Shown piece by piece: positions 8,500-17,500 of a stretch of DNA of 64,000 nt. Each line of letters starts with the position of its first letter. The stretch's first letter is position 1. This DNA comes from Hymenobacter negativus. GTDB lineage: Bacteria > Bacteroidota > Bacteroidia > Cytophagales > Hymenobacteraceae. The stretch spans positions 116,333 to 180,332 of the forward strand of contig NZ_JAEDAE010000010.1 in the NCBI RefSeq assembly GCF_016056375.1, read 5' to 3'. A model generated the notes under the pieces. The model saw nothing but the letters and a program-made list of their open reading frames with translations, was not told the origin of the DNA and searched no databases. The position numbers and the translations under genes are program-made.

Positions 8500-9897
8500 T
8501 TATCCGGCAAAGAAGGTTTGCCAGAGCAAAAACACGTTGAGGATGATGATGATACCGGACACTACCCAGGCCACCATTTTCACCCACGGCCGGTTCACAA
8601 ACACGCCCATCTTCGCCTTGCTACTGGTGAACAACACCAAAGGCACTACCGCAAAGCTGAGCTGGAATGATAGAATTACCTGGCTGAGCACCAGCAGTTG
8701 CCCGGTGCCCTTTTCGCCGTAGAGCAGGGCCACTATCAGGGCGGGTATCACGGCAATGAGCCGCGTAATAAGCCGCCGCACCCAAGGCTTTAGCTTCAAA
8801 TCGAGGAAGCCTTCCATTACAATCTGGCCGGCCAGCGTGCCGGTCAGCGTCGAATTCTGGCCCGAAGCCAGCAAGGCGATGGCAAACAAGGCGCTGGCCG
8901 CGCCCGCGCCCAGCACCGGTGTAAGCAGCTTGTGGGCATCGGCGATGTCGGCCACGTCTTCGTGGCCCTTGCCGTGAAAGGCCGCTGCCGCCGTCACCAG
9001 AATGGCCGCATTCACAAAAAACGCCAGAAACAGCGCCACCGTCGAGTCGATGGTGGCGAACTTGATGGCCGAGCGTTTGCCGGCCTCGTCCTGCGGGAAA
9101 GCCCGCGTTTGCACGATGCTGGAGTGTAAGTACAGGTTGTGCGGCATCACAGTAGCCCCCAGAATGCCGATGGCCACGTATAGCATTTGCGGGTTAGTCA
9201 CCACTTCGAGGCGTGGGACCAGGCCCTTACCCAGCGCCAGCCAGTCGGGGTGCGAGGCAATAATTTCGTAAAGGAAACACCCGAAAATCAGCACAATAAG
9301 CCCCGCCACGATGCTTTCGATGATGCGAAAGCCCTTGTTCTGAAAGTACAGCACCACCAGCACATCCAGCGTGGTGAAGACCACGCCCCAGGCCAGCGGC
9401 AGGCCAAACAATAGCTTGAGTGCAATGGCTGAGCCAATGACTTCGGCCAAATCGCAGGCCGCGATGGCAATTTCGCACAATGCCCACAGCATCAGGCTAA
9501 TGGGGCGCACGTAATGGTCGCGGCAGGCCTGGGCCAGGTCGCGCCCGGTCACGATGCCCAGCTTGGCCGCCAGGTGCTGCAGCAGCATGGCAAACAAATT
9601 GGAAAGCAACACCACCGATAGCAGCGTGTAGCCGTAGCGCGCCCCGCCGGCCAGGTCGGTGGCCCAGTTGCCAGGGTCCATGTAGCCCACAGCCACCAGC
9701 AGGCCCGGCCCCCAGAATGCCATCAGCTTGCGCCAGAACGAGGCATCGGCCGGCGGCACCTTGATGCTGGCGAAAACCTCGCTCAGCGAGTTGCCCCGGC
9801 GGGCATGACGCCAGCCGGTTTCAGTGGCCGGTTGCTTGGGTTCGGTAATGGTGGAAGGAGGCACGTTGGATAATTGATTCAATTCAAATTTACGCAT
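8500..9897 (-). CDS. mntH: Nramp-family divalent metal (Mn2+/Fe2+) transporter
   Basis: The product is 465 residues with about 11 membrane helices. The Nramp hallmarks are present: DPGN at residues 74-77 (GYMDPGNWATDLAGG) and the TM6 motif VMPHNLYLHSSIVQTR. These residues coordinate the transported metal in the family. There is a hydrophilic ~55-residue N-terminal extension. The start at 9897 coincides with the end of a 22-bp perfect palindrome (9896-9917), a probable operator, so expression is likely metal-repressed. The next ATG is at residue 59, too late for the first helix, which supports this start. A CDF exporter gene is transcribed divergently. Confidence 0.95.
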   Translation of the reverse strand: MRKFELNQLSNVPPSTITEPKQPATETGWRHARRGNSLSEVFASIKVPPADASFWRKLMAFWGPGLLVAVGYMDPGNWATDLAGGARYGYTLLSVVLLSNLFAMLLQHLAAKLGIVTGRDLAQACRDHYVRPISLMLWALCEIAIAACDLAEVIGSAIALKLLFGLPLAWGVVFTTLDVLVVLYFQNKGFRIIESIVAGLIVLIFGCFLYEIIASHPDWLALGKGLVPRLEVVTNPQMLYVAIGILGATVMPHNLYLHSSIVQTRAFPQDEAGKRSAIKFATIDSTVALFLAFFVNAAILVTAAAAFHGKGHEDVADIADAHKLLTPVLGAGAASALFAIALLASGQNSTLTGTLAGQIVMEGFLDLKLKPWVRRLITRLIAVIPALIVALLYGEKGTGQLLVLSQVILSFQLSFAVVPLVLFTSSKAKMGVFVNRPWVKMVAWVVSGIIIILNVFLLWQTFFAG

Positions 9898-9917
9898 TTT
9901 TAGGTTAACCTAAAAAT
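9896..9917. promoter_or_regulatory. 22-bp perfect palindrome, candidate DtxR/MntR-type operator
   Basis: The centre TTTTTAGGTTAACCTAAAAA is perfectly self-complementary, and one more A/T pair on each side brings it to 22 bp. The TTAGGTTAACCTAA core closely resembles DtxR/IdeR/MntR-family half-sites (TTAGGTTA...). It overlaps the first base of the Nramp start codon, so a bound repressor would block transcription or the transcript start. The regulator is not in this window. Confidence 0.7.
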
Positions 9918-10139
9918 AATTTTCGACCACCTTAAATACAGAGCTAAGCGAAAAAAGTTGCGCTGGCCCGGTAATTATTCGCTGCATTGGAAAAGCCCCG
10001 CACCGGCGCAGGCATCGGCTGCCGAACCATTTAGCTTTCATCGGGCATTAGCAACGCTGGTGGCCGGTGCAGGCCCGGTCGGATTCCGTTGCCTCGCTGG
10101 CGGCCGGCGCCCGACCTTTGCGCCGTAAAATTTCGCTGC

Positions 10140-11135
10140 ATGACGCCCTCCCAAACTAAGTACCGCCTCGGCCTGCTGTCCCTCGTGGTCAGCATTGGGC
10201 TCGTGGGCATTAAGTTCTACGCCTACCACCTCACCCGTTCGCAAGCGGTGCTCACCGATGCCCTGGAAAGCATCATCAACGTGGCGACCAGTGGCTTTGC
10301 GCTTTACAGCCTTTACCTGTCCAGCCTGCCCAAGGACGAAAACCACCCCTACGGCCACGGCAAAGTAGAAAACCTGTCGCTCGGTTTTGAGGGGGGCCTG
10401 ATTTTCATGGCTGGCGCATTTATTCTCTACAGCGCCGGCCTTAGCCTGCTTCACCCCCACCCCGTGGCCCGGCCCGACTGGGGCGTGCTGCTGCTGGCCA
10501 GTACCGCCGTGGTGAACCTGGGCGTGGGCCTGCTGCTGGTGCGCAGCGGCAAACGCCTGAAATCGGTGGCACTGGTGGGCGATGGGCAGCACCTGTACAT
10601 CGATGCGCTTACTTCTATTGTGTCGTCGGGGGCGCTGGTGCTGGTGGCGGCCACGGGCATCGTGCGGTTCGACTCGGGGGCGGCGCTGCTGCTGGGCGGC
10701 TTCATTCTGGTGAATGGCGGGCGGATGATGCGCCGGGCCGTATCGGGCCTGATGGACGAAACCGATACCGCCGTGGTGGCCGAGGTAATTGCCGAGCTCC
10801 AGGCTCAGCGCCGCGCCCCCTGGATTGACGTGCATAACCTGCGCGTGCAGCGCTACGGGTCCAACCTGCACATCGACTGCCACATGCAGATGCCTTACTA
10901 CTTCACCCTGGACCAGGTGCACACCGAACTGCACGACATTGAAGAACTCATCCGGGCGCGCTTTGCGGTGGAAGTTGAGATGTTCGTGCACGCCGACCCC
11001 TGCACCTTTGCGGCCTGCTCGCTGTGCCTGATGCCCGCCTGCCCGGTGCGGCAGTTTGCCTTGCAGCACGAAGTGACTTGGACCGTGCAGAATGCCGTGA
11101 AGAACGAGCGGCACCACCTCGGGCAGCCCGCCTGA
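10140..11135 (+). CDS. Cation diffusion facilitator (CDF) metal exporter with Cys-rich tail
   Basis: The product is 331 residues, starting MTPSQTKYRLGLLSLVVSIGL. The transmembrane domain carries the CDF metal-site motifs: TDALESIINVATSG in TM2, HPYGHGKVENLS in the cytoplasmic loop, and DGQHLYIDALTSIVSSG in TM5. The cytoplasmic domain (IDVHNLRVQRYGSNLHIDCHMQMP) is standard. It then carries a cysteine cluster, DPCTFAACSLCLMPACPVRQ, which could bind a thiophilic metal. A -7-like GACCTTTG with TTG 21 bases upstream lies at 10089-10120. It is divergent from the Nramp gene, which fits a role in metal balance. The metal is not predicted. Confidence 0.92.
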   Translation: MTPSQTKYRLGLLSLVVSIGLVGIKFYAYHLTRSQAVLTDALESIINVATSGFALYSLYLSSLPKDENHPYGHGKVENLSLGFEGGLIFMAGAFILYSAGLSLLHPHPVARPDWGVLLLASTAVVNLGVGLLLVRSGKRLKSVALVGDGQHLYIDALTSIVSSGALVLVAATGIVRFDSGAALLLGGFILVNGGRMMRRAVSGLMDETDTAVVAEVIAELQAQRRAPWIDVHNLRVQRYGSNLHIDCHMQMPYYFTLDQVHTELHDIEELIRARFAVEVEMFVHADPCTFAACSLCLMPACPVRQFALQHEVTWTVQNAVKNERHHLGQPA

Positions 11136-11166
11136 GCCAACCACTGAGTAGGCATCGACCACAACA

Positions 11167-11201
11167 AAAAAGGGTGCCGCGATAATCGCGGCACCCTTTT
11201 T
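11167..11201. terminator. Strong bidirectional terminator
   Basis: A perfect 16-base arm pair (AAAAAGGGTGCCGCGA and its complement) encloses a TAA loop and ends in a T-run on both strands. It separates the convergent CDF gene and T9SS type B protein. Confidence 0.93.
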
Positions 11202-11227
11202 CGATGCATCTGGTAAGAAGCGCGTGC

Positions 11228-13846
11228 TTAGCGCACTATCTCAATCCAGCCTTTGGTCTGCGCACCGTTGGACGAGGTGAGCAGGTAGTAGTACACGCCA
11301 GCAGGCTGGTTGTCGCCGCCCCAGTTGTTCTGGTAGTTGGCTTGCTCATACACCTTGCGGCCCCAACGGTTGTAGATTTCCAGCTTGCTCAACGTGCCAG
11401 CCGTCGACACCTTGAACACGTCGTTCTGGTTGTCGCCGTTTGGCGTAATCACGTTCGGTATCTGCAGGTCAGGCACCAGCACGATGCGCTCCTTCACCGA
11501 AGGCGTACAGGCCGTAGTCACGCCACCATTGACGATGGACACAAACGTGGTGAGACGAATGCGGTAGTATCCGGATACACCCAGCTGCAGCGGACCGGGC
11601 GTAGCCGTAGTCGTGCCGAAAGTGGTTTCCGTGCCCGACACCCGGTTATTAGCGATGTCCTTGATGCGCTCGTAGGTCCACTTGTATGTAGTGGTCGAAC
11701 CCTGCGGCAGGCCGGTAAAGTTCGTGGCATCCTTGAAGGTGAAGATTACCGGCGGACGGTTGGTACGCTGGCCGTTGAGGCCTACCGAGTCAGCAGTGGT
11801 AAAGTCAGCTTTCACACCGGGCAGCACCCGTACCAGTACCGAAGTCGTATCCGTGCAGCTCGTAGGGGCGCTGCCCGAAGCCGTTACATAATAGCGGGTG
11901 GTTACCGTGGGGGTTACCGTGGGGTTAGCTTTCGTCAAATCAGCAGCGGCCAGGCCGTTGGCAGGGCTGAAGCGGTAAGTGTAGGTACCAGGGGTGCCGC
12001 CGCCAGCAGGAGTGGCCGAAGCTTGCAGCGTAGCTGTTCCACCGGGGCAGATGTAAGCATTGTTGGTAACCAGGCGGGCTACCGGCGGAGCGACTACACG
12101 CACCAGAATGGAGGTGGTATCGCCGCAAGCTCCCTGTGCAAAACCCAGGGTAGGCGCAATGCGCAGGAAATAACGCGTGGTGGTGGTGGGGTTCACCGAA
12201 ATGTTCTGCACGTTGGTCACCGCTGGCAAGCCAGTACCGCCGGCCGAAGCCGTCCACTGGAAGGTGTACACCTGCGGCTGGGTAGTATTGGTGGCCAGGC
12301 GGCGCACCGAGTCAGGTCGGATTACCCGGCCTTGCAGCGACAGCGAGCTGCCGCGGCAGATTGCCGCCGCGCCCTGTACCGTGGAGCCGCCCACGGCTGC
12401 TACGGCCGAGGCGAAGTTGCCGCGTAGAATTTTGATTACAATCACCCGGTTCTGCAGGCCCTTCACCGGGCAGGCATTGTCTTCAACCCGCACGTTGATG
12501 CGAATGGTGCGGCCCACCTGCGAAGGCGAAGGCTGGAAGAAGAACACACCGCGGGGGTTCTCGGTGCCGTTGCCGGTTAGGGTAAACGTTCCTACATCGC
12601 CTGAAGCCAAGTAGTTGGGGTCGGTGTTGATGTTCGAGGGCAGCGTCACCGTCAGTTGCTGGTGGGCGCTGGGGGTGCGCAGGTTGTCGGGGTCGGTGAA
12701 GTTCACCAGTACGCGCGAGTAGTTGCACGAGTACACGCTGATTTGGGTAGTATCAGCCGTGTTAACGGTGCCAGTGTTGGAATTAGGCGTCTGGTTGGTA
12801 GCCTGCACGGGGTTAGGAGTCGTGTTGCCACCGCAGTTAATAACGATGAGCACGGCCTCGCGACGCACGCGGCCCACAATGCGGCGCGCGCCGTTGATGC
12901 GGCGATACTCGGTTACTTCCACTACTACCTGATACTTGTTGCGGCCATCGGCGGCCGACGTAGCCGGGCTATACACGTTCGGGGTGAACGTAACCGTGCG
13001 GGCCGTCTGGTTGAGGCCGAAATACGGCACGCCTTGCTTGATGGGGCAGGTGCCCGTAGTATCAGTAGCTACCGGAATAGGCAGGCGGGGCGTAAACAAC
13101 GTACCACCCGTGAGGCCGGGAATTTCCAGGATGCAAAGCGGGCTGCGGGTGATGATGAACACACCACCAGCGTTGGCGCCGGGGTAAGCGGTGTAGGTAA
13201 CGGGCGTGCCGCAGGCACCTAGGGGGGCAGCCAGGGCGTACACCAGCGAGTCACCATCGGGCTCAATGGCCGAGAAGCCGAACGTGGTGCGCTGGTTCAC
13301 GCACACGTACTGAATCGGAATATCCTGCGGGTCGAACTGGGGCGAAGTGTTGGCTACCGTGGTAGTGCCGCTGTTGCGGTTGTCGAGATAGGCTTCAGCA
13401 TAGAGGTCGGGCGAGCCAACGATGTTGGCGATGGTGGGGCGCGAGCCCTGGCTCGTGCTCATCGTCCACTGGCCGGGGGGCAGCGTAACGGTGGCTTCGT
13501 AGTTAGTAAAGTCGTAGAGCGGGTAGAGCGACGACGGGCTGGCGCAGGAACCGGGTGTGCTGGGGCACAGCGGCGTTGCAGCCAGCGTGTTGCCTTGCTG
13601 CACAAGCGGGGCCGTTACGGTAGCCGAGGCGTTGCAGCCGCCGTTGCGGCACTCCAGCACGAAGGGCGAAGCCTGGATACCGGAGCAGTCGCGATAGAGG
13701 CGGAATTTCACCCGGTACTGGTTGTTACCCAGCGAGGTGTAAGTCATGTCGCAACCCAGCAAGTGGGAGGCCCGCGCCGACGGCAGTCCGCCCAGCAGAC
13801 CACACGCAAAAAGCAGGATGATGAATGATTGTAAGATTTTTCTCAT
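11228..13846 (-). CDS. Large secreted protein with T9SS type B (gliding-motility-associated) C-terminal domain
   Basis: The product is 872 residues. The ATG at 13846 gives the signal peptide MRKILQSFIILLFACGLLGG. The mature N-terminus (SHLLGCDMTYTSLGNNQYRV) starts a Cys-containing region of beta-rich modules. PKD/Ig-like segments follow, such as TFQWTASAGG, NISVNPTTTTRYFLRI and TYRFSPANGL. The last ~80 residues are the type B sorting domain: IPNVITPNGDNQNDVFKV, LEIYNRWGRKVYEQANY, PAGVYYYLLT. It should cross the outer membrane by T9SS and be surface-attached or released. The ligand is unknown. Confidence 0.9.
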   Translation of the reverse strand: MRKILQSFIILLFACGLLGGLPSARASHLLGCDMTYTSLGNNQYRVKFRLYRDCSGIQASPFVLECRNGGCNASATVTAPLVQQGNTLAATPLCPSTPGSCASPSSLYPLYDFTNYEATVTLPPGQWTMSTSQGSRPTIANIVGSPDLYAEAYLDNRNSGTTTVANTSPQFDPQDIPIQYVCVNQRTTFGFSAIEPDGDSLVYALAAPLGACGTPVTYTAYPGANAGGVFIITRSPLCILEIPGLTGGTLFTPRLPIPVATDTTGTCPIKQGVPYFGLNQTARTVTFTPNVYSPATSAADGRNKYQVVVEVTEYRRINGARRIVGRVRREAVLIVINCGGNTTPNPVQATNQTPNSNTGTVNTADTTQISVYSCNYSRVLVNFTDPDNLRTPSAHQQLTVTLPSNINTDPNYLASGDVGTFTLTGNGTENPRGVFFFQPSPSQVGRTIRINVRVEDNACPVKGLQNRVIVIKILRGNFASAVAAVGGSTVQGAAAICRGSSLSLQGRVIRPDSVRRLATNTTQPQVYTFQWTASAGGTGLPAVTNVQNISVNPTTTTRYFLRIAPTLGFAQGACGDTTSILVRVVAPPVARLVTNNAYICPGGTATLQASATPAGGGTPGTYTYRFSPANGLAAADLTKANPTVTPTVTTRYYVTASGSAPTSCTDTTSVLVRVLPGVKADFTTADSVGLNGQRTNRPPVIFTFKDATNFTGLPQGSTTTYKWTYERIKDIANNRVSGTETTFGTTTATPGPLQLGVSGYYRIRLTTFVSIVNGGVTTACTPSVKERIVLVPDLQIPNVITPNGDNQNDVFKVSTAGTLSKLEIYNRWGRKVYEQANYQNNWGGDNQPAGVYYYLLTSSNGAQTKGWIEIVR

Positions 13847-14575
13847 GGGTGAAAAAAGAGGGGTGTGAGGGTGTGAAAAAACACAAATCGGGTGGTTACC
13901 GACGAATCGGCGAACCAAGATACAGGTAGAAAGAACGAGTTCAAAAAAAGCCGCGAAACTATTGATGCATACAGCAAATTAAGGGCCAGAAATAACAATT
14001 TTCACCCCAAAAGGAACTTATTTTCAATTCCGTATCCCATCATCTTCACCCAAGTAAGCTTAACACTTATAAAATGGTGTAGAATGACGCTGCAACAATC
14101 GCAACTCATTGCTTATAAGAACCCTAAAACAATGGTTGGCATCGTGCCGCAAAGCAGGGCCACTTGACTATAACTGGATGTACCGGGCCAATGCACCAGC
14201 GCCGGATGCGCAAGTAAGTAGGCAGCTATTTCGGGAGCGTAGCAGGCCCTAGGTCACTCGAGCAGGAATTGAATCCTGGACGTACACCTGCTCATCTTCA
14301 ATTACAACAATTACAATTGATGTTCAGCAATATAGACCATTTAATTACTGCACATAAAAAGGTAGTTTTCCCAGCGGCCAATTTGGAAGCTTTACAAAAA
14401 TTGCCCGCAACGAGGTGATACTTTATTTGTAAGTAAATGGGAGAAAGCACGAAAGGAAGTAAAACATTCGAGCTTTGTCTCTACATTACGACATCAAACC
14501 AGTAGTAACGGCTGTTGGCCGTTATTCTATTCCTCCACCTTTTTCCCATTTTCCCCATTCACCCTATTCACCTTT
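13847..14575. other. AT-rich 729-bp intergenic region with no supported gene
   Basis: Visibly richer in A/T than its surroundings and without a convincing ORF; a 91-codon frame at 13892-14167 has no start context or recognisable features. It holds a hairpin (GAGCAGG at 14260-14266 with CCTGCTC at 14287-14293) and short AATT-rich inverted repeats near 14298-14318. The region lies between two divergent T9SS protein genes, so it must contain their promoters, but no perfect TAnnTTTG element was found. Confidence 0.5.
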
Positions 14576-17500
14576 ATGACAACACTCCTACGTTCCTTCA
14601 CGAGGCGGCACTGGCCTCAAGCGGGAGCTATGCTGCTTGCAGCACTGCTCTTCGGTAGCGGGCCAGCCCAGGCCCAGACTACTGCCTATTGCGCCACGGG
14701 CCTGGGTGGCGTTTGCGGCGGCAACGACATCACCGATGTGGGCTTGTCGGGCACTACGCTCAACGCCACGGGGCTTACCTGCGCGGCTACCGGTGGGCAG
14801 TCGTACACCAGCTACCCCGCTACCGGCAACTACACGGGCACAATCTCGGGCGGGGTGCCCTACACGCTGAGCGTGACCCTGACCGGCAGCAGCATTGTAT
14901 CGGTGTGGGTGGATTACAACCACAATTTCGTGTACGAGGCCAGCGAATGGACGCAGGTCACCACCAACTCTCCAACCGGTACTCCGGCCAGCGTAACGCT
15001 GCTGGTGCCCACTAATGCTGTACAAGGCACTACGGGGATGCGCATTCGCAGCCGGGGAGCGAGCAACGCCAACGGCGCGACCGACGCCTGCACGAACTTT
15101 GGCAGCGGCGAAACCAAGGATTTTACGCTCACGGTTGGAGCCCCGGCGGCTTGCCCAAGCGTAAGCGGCTTGGCGGTTTCGGGCATCACGGCGTCGGGCG
15201 CTTCGGTGGCTTTCACGCCTTCCTCGTCGGCCACTTCCTATACGGTAACGGTGACGCCGGCTGGCGGCACGCCCACTACCCAGACGGCCACGGCTTCGCC
15301 CATTGCGTTGACCGGCCTGACGGCCAGCACGAGCTACACGGTGAGCATCGTGGGCAACTGCGGCGCCGGCCAGACCTCGGCGGCTAATACCATTACCTTC
15401 ACCACGGGGTGCGCCACGGCGCCTTACGCAACGGTGAACAACACGACGGCTTACACGCAGGACTTCGAAGCTACCTGGCTGAACGTGTGCGCTACCCGCG
15501 ATGCACCAGATGCTAACTGGCGCACCCTGCCCCTGACGGGCAACAACACGTGGCGTCGTGAAGACGACGGCGCCAGCGCCGCCTGGACCGGCCCGACTTC
15601 GGGCGCTTACTCGCCCACCGGCAGCCCCCTCAACGGCGGCACCAGTGCGCACTCGGCCCGCTTCCACTCCTACAACGCCAGCAGCGGCACCCGCGGCACC
15701 ATGGACCTGTCGGTGAACATGGCCGGCACGGCCGGTACGCCCACGCTGCAATTCGACTACATCAACACCTCGGGCACGGACTCGCTGAAGGTGTTTGTAA
15801 GCACCAACGGCGGCACTTCGTTCAGCACTTCGCTGCTGAGCCTGACCACGGCCAGCACCTGGACCCGCCAGTCGGTGAACCTGCCGGCCACTGGCCTGAC
15901 GGCCACCACCATCATCCGCCTGCGCGCCACCAGCGACTTCGGCGTGACGGACATCGGCGTGGACAACGTGCGCGTGAGCTACATCACCTGCCCCGCTGTA
16001 ACGGCCGCGACGGCTACCGGCATCACGGCCACTGGCGCAACGGTGAGCTTCACGCCCGCCTCGGCGTCGACGAACTACACGGTAACGATAACCCCAACCG
16101 GCGGCACGGCCACGACCCAGACCATCACGGCTTCGCCCCTGACGCTGACCGGCCTGACGCCCAGCACGAGCTATACGGTGAGCATTGTGGGCAACTGCGG
16201 CGCGGGTTCGACTTCGCAACCGACGGTTGTGACTTTCACCACCGGCTGCTTGGCCGCGCCCTATGTTACGGTGAACAACACCACGCCCTATACCCAGGAT
16301 TTTGAAGCCACCTGGCTGAGCCAGTGCGGCACGCGCGATGTGCCCGGCGTGAACTGGCGCACGACCCCGCTCACCGGCAACACTTCGTGGCGCCGCGAAG
16401 ACGACGGCACCAGCGCCGCCTGGAGCAGCACCTCGGGTGCTTACACGCCGGCCGGCAGCCCCCTGGGCGGCGGTACCAGCGCGCATTCGGCTCGCTTCCA
16501 CTCCTATGATGCTACCAGCGGCACCCGCGGCACCATGGACCTGTACGTGAACATGGCCGGCACGGTAGGTACGCCCTCGCTGGAGTTTGACTACATCAAC
16601 ACCTCGGGCTCGGACTCGCTGAAAGTGTTTGTGAGCACCGACGGCGGTACCACGTTCGGCCCCGCCCTGCTGGGCCTGAACCTGGCTAGCACCTGGACGC
16701 ACCAGCTGGTGAGCCTGCCCACTACCGGCCTGACGGCTACCACCGTTATCCGCCTGCGCGGCCGGGGTGACTTTGGTGTGACGGACATCGGCGTGGACAA
16801 CGTGCGCGTGAGCTACATCGCCTGCGCGGCCATCACGGGCCTGACTTCTTCGGGTGTGACGGCCACCGGTGCGGTCCTGACCTTCACCCCGCCCGCCGGC
16901 CCCACTACCTATACCGTAACGGTGACCCCGGCCGGTGGCACGGCTACCACGGTTACGCCCGCGCCTTCGGCTTCGCCCATCACGCTGACGGGCCTCACGC
17001 CTAACACGGTTTACACCGTGAGCATTGTGAGCAACTGCAGCGGTGGCACCACGTCGACGGCAACCACCACGACCTTCACCACGAGCTGCGCAGCCGCGCC
17101 GTATGTGCTCATCAACAACACGACGCCCTACAACCAGGACTTCGAGGCGGCCTGGACCAGCCAGTGCGGCACCAACGAAATTCCGGCCGTGAACTGGCGC
17201 AACACGCCGCTGACGGGCAACAACTCGTGGCGTCGCGACGACGACGGTGCCAGTGCCGCCTGGACGTCCCCGGCTTCGGGTGCTTACGCGCCACTCGGCA
17301 GCCCGCTGGGCACGGGCACCAGCCTGCACTCGGCCCGCTTCCACTCCTACAATGTATCGGGCCGCGCCCGGGGCAGCCTGGACCTGTTCGCTAACATGGC
17401 TGGCACGTCGGGCACGCCCGTGCTCACCTTCGATTACATCAACACGTCAGGCACAGACTCGCTAAACGTGTTTGTGAGCACCAACGGCGGCACCACGTTT

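Noticed and set aside
14236..14300. tRNA-like T-arm (GGATTCAATTCC on the minus strand)
   Set aside because: No cloverleaf could be completed; no anticodon arm or acceptor pairing. Better described as a hairpin.
14588..17344. 918-codon open frame on the minus strand
   Set aside because: It is the antisense frame of the giant T9SS gene; high GC and Ala/Gly/Thr-rich repeats suppress stops. Its Arg/Gly/His/Val-rich translation has no domain.
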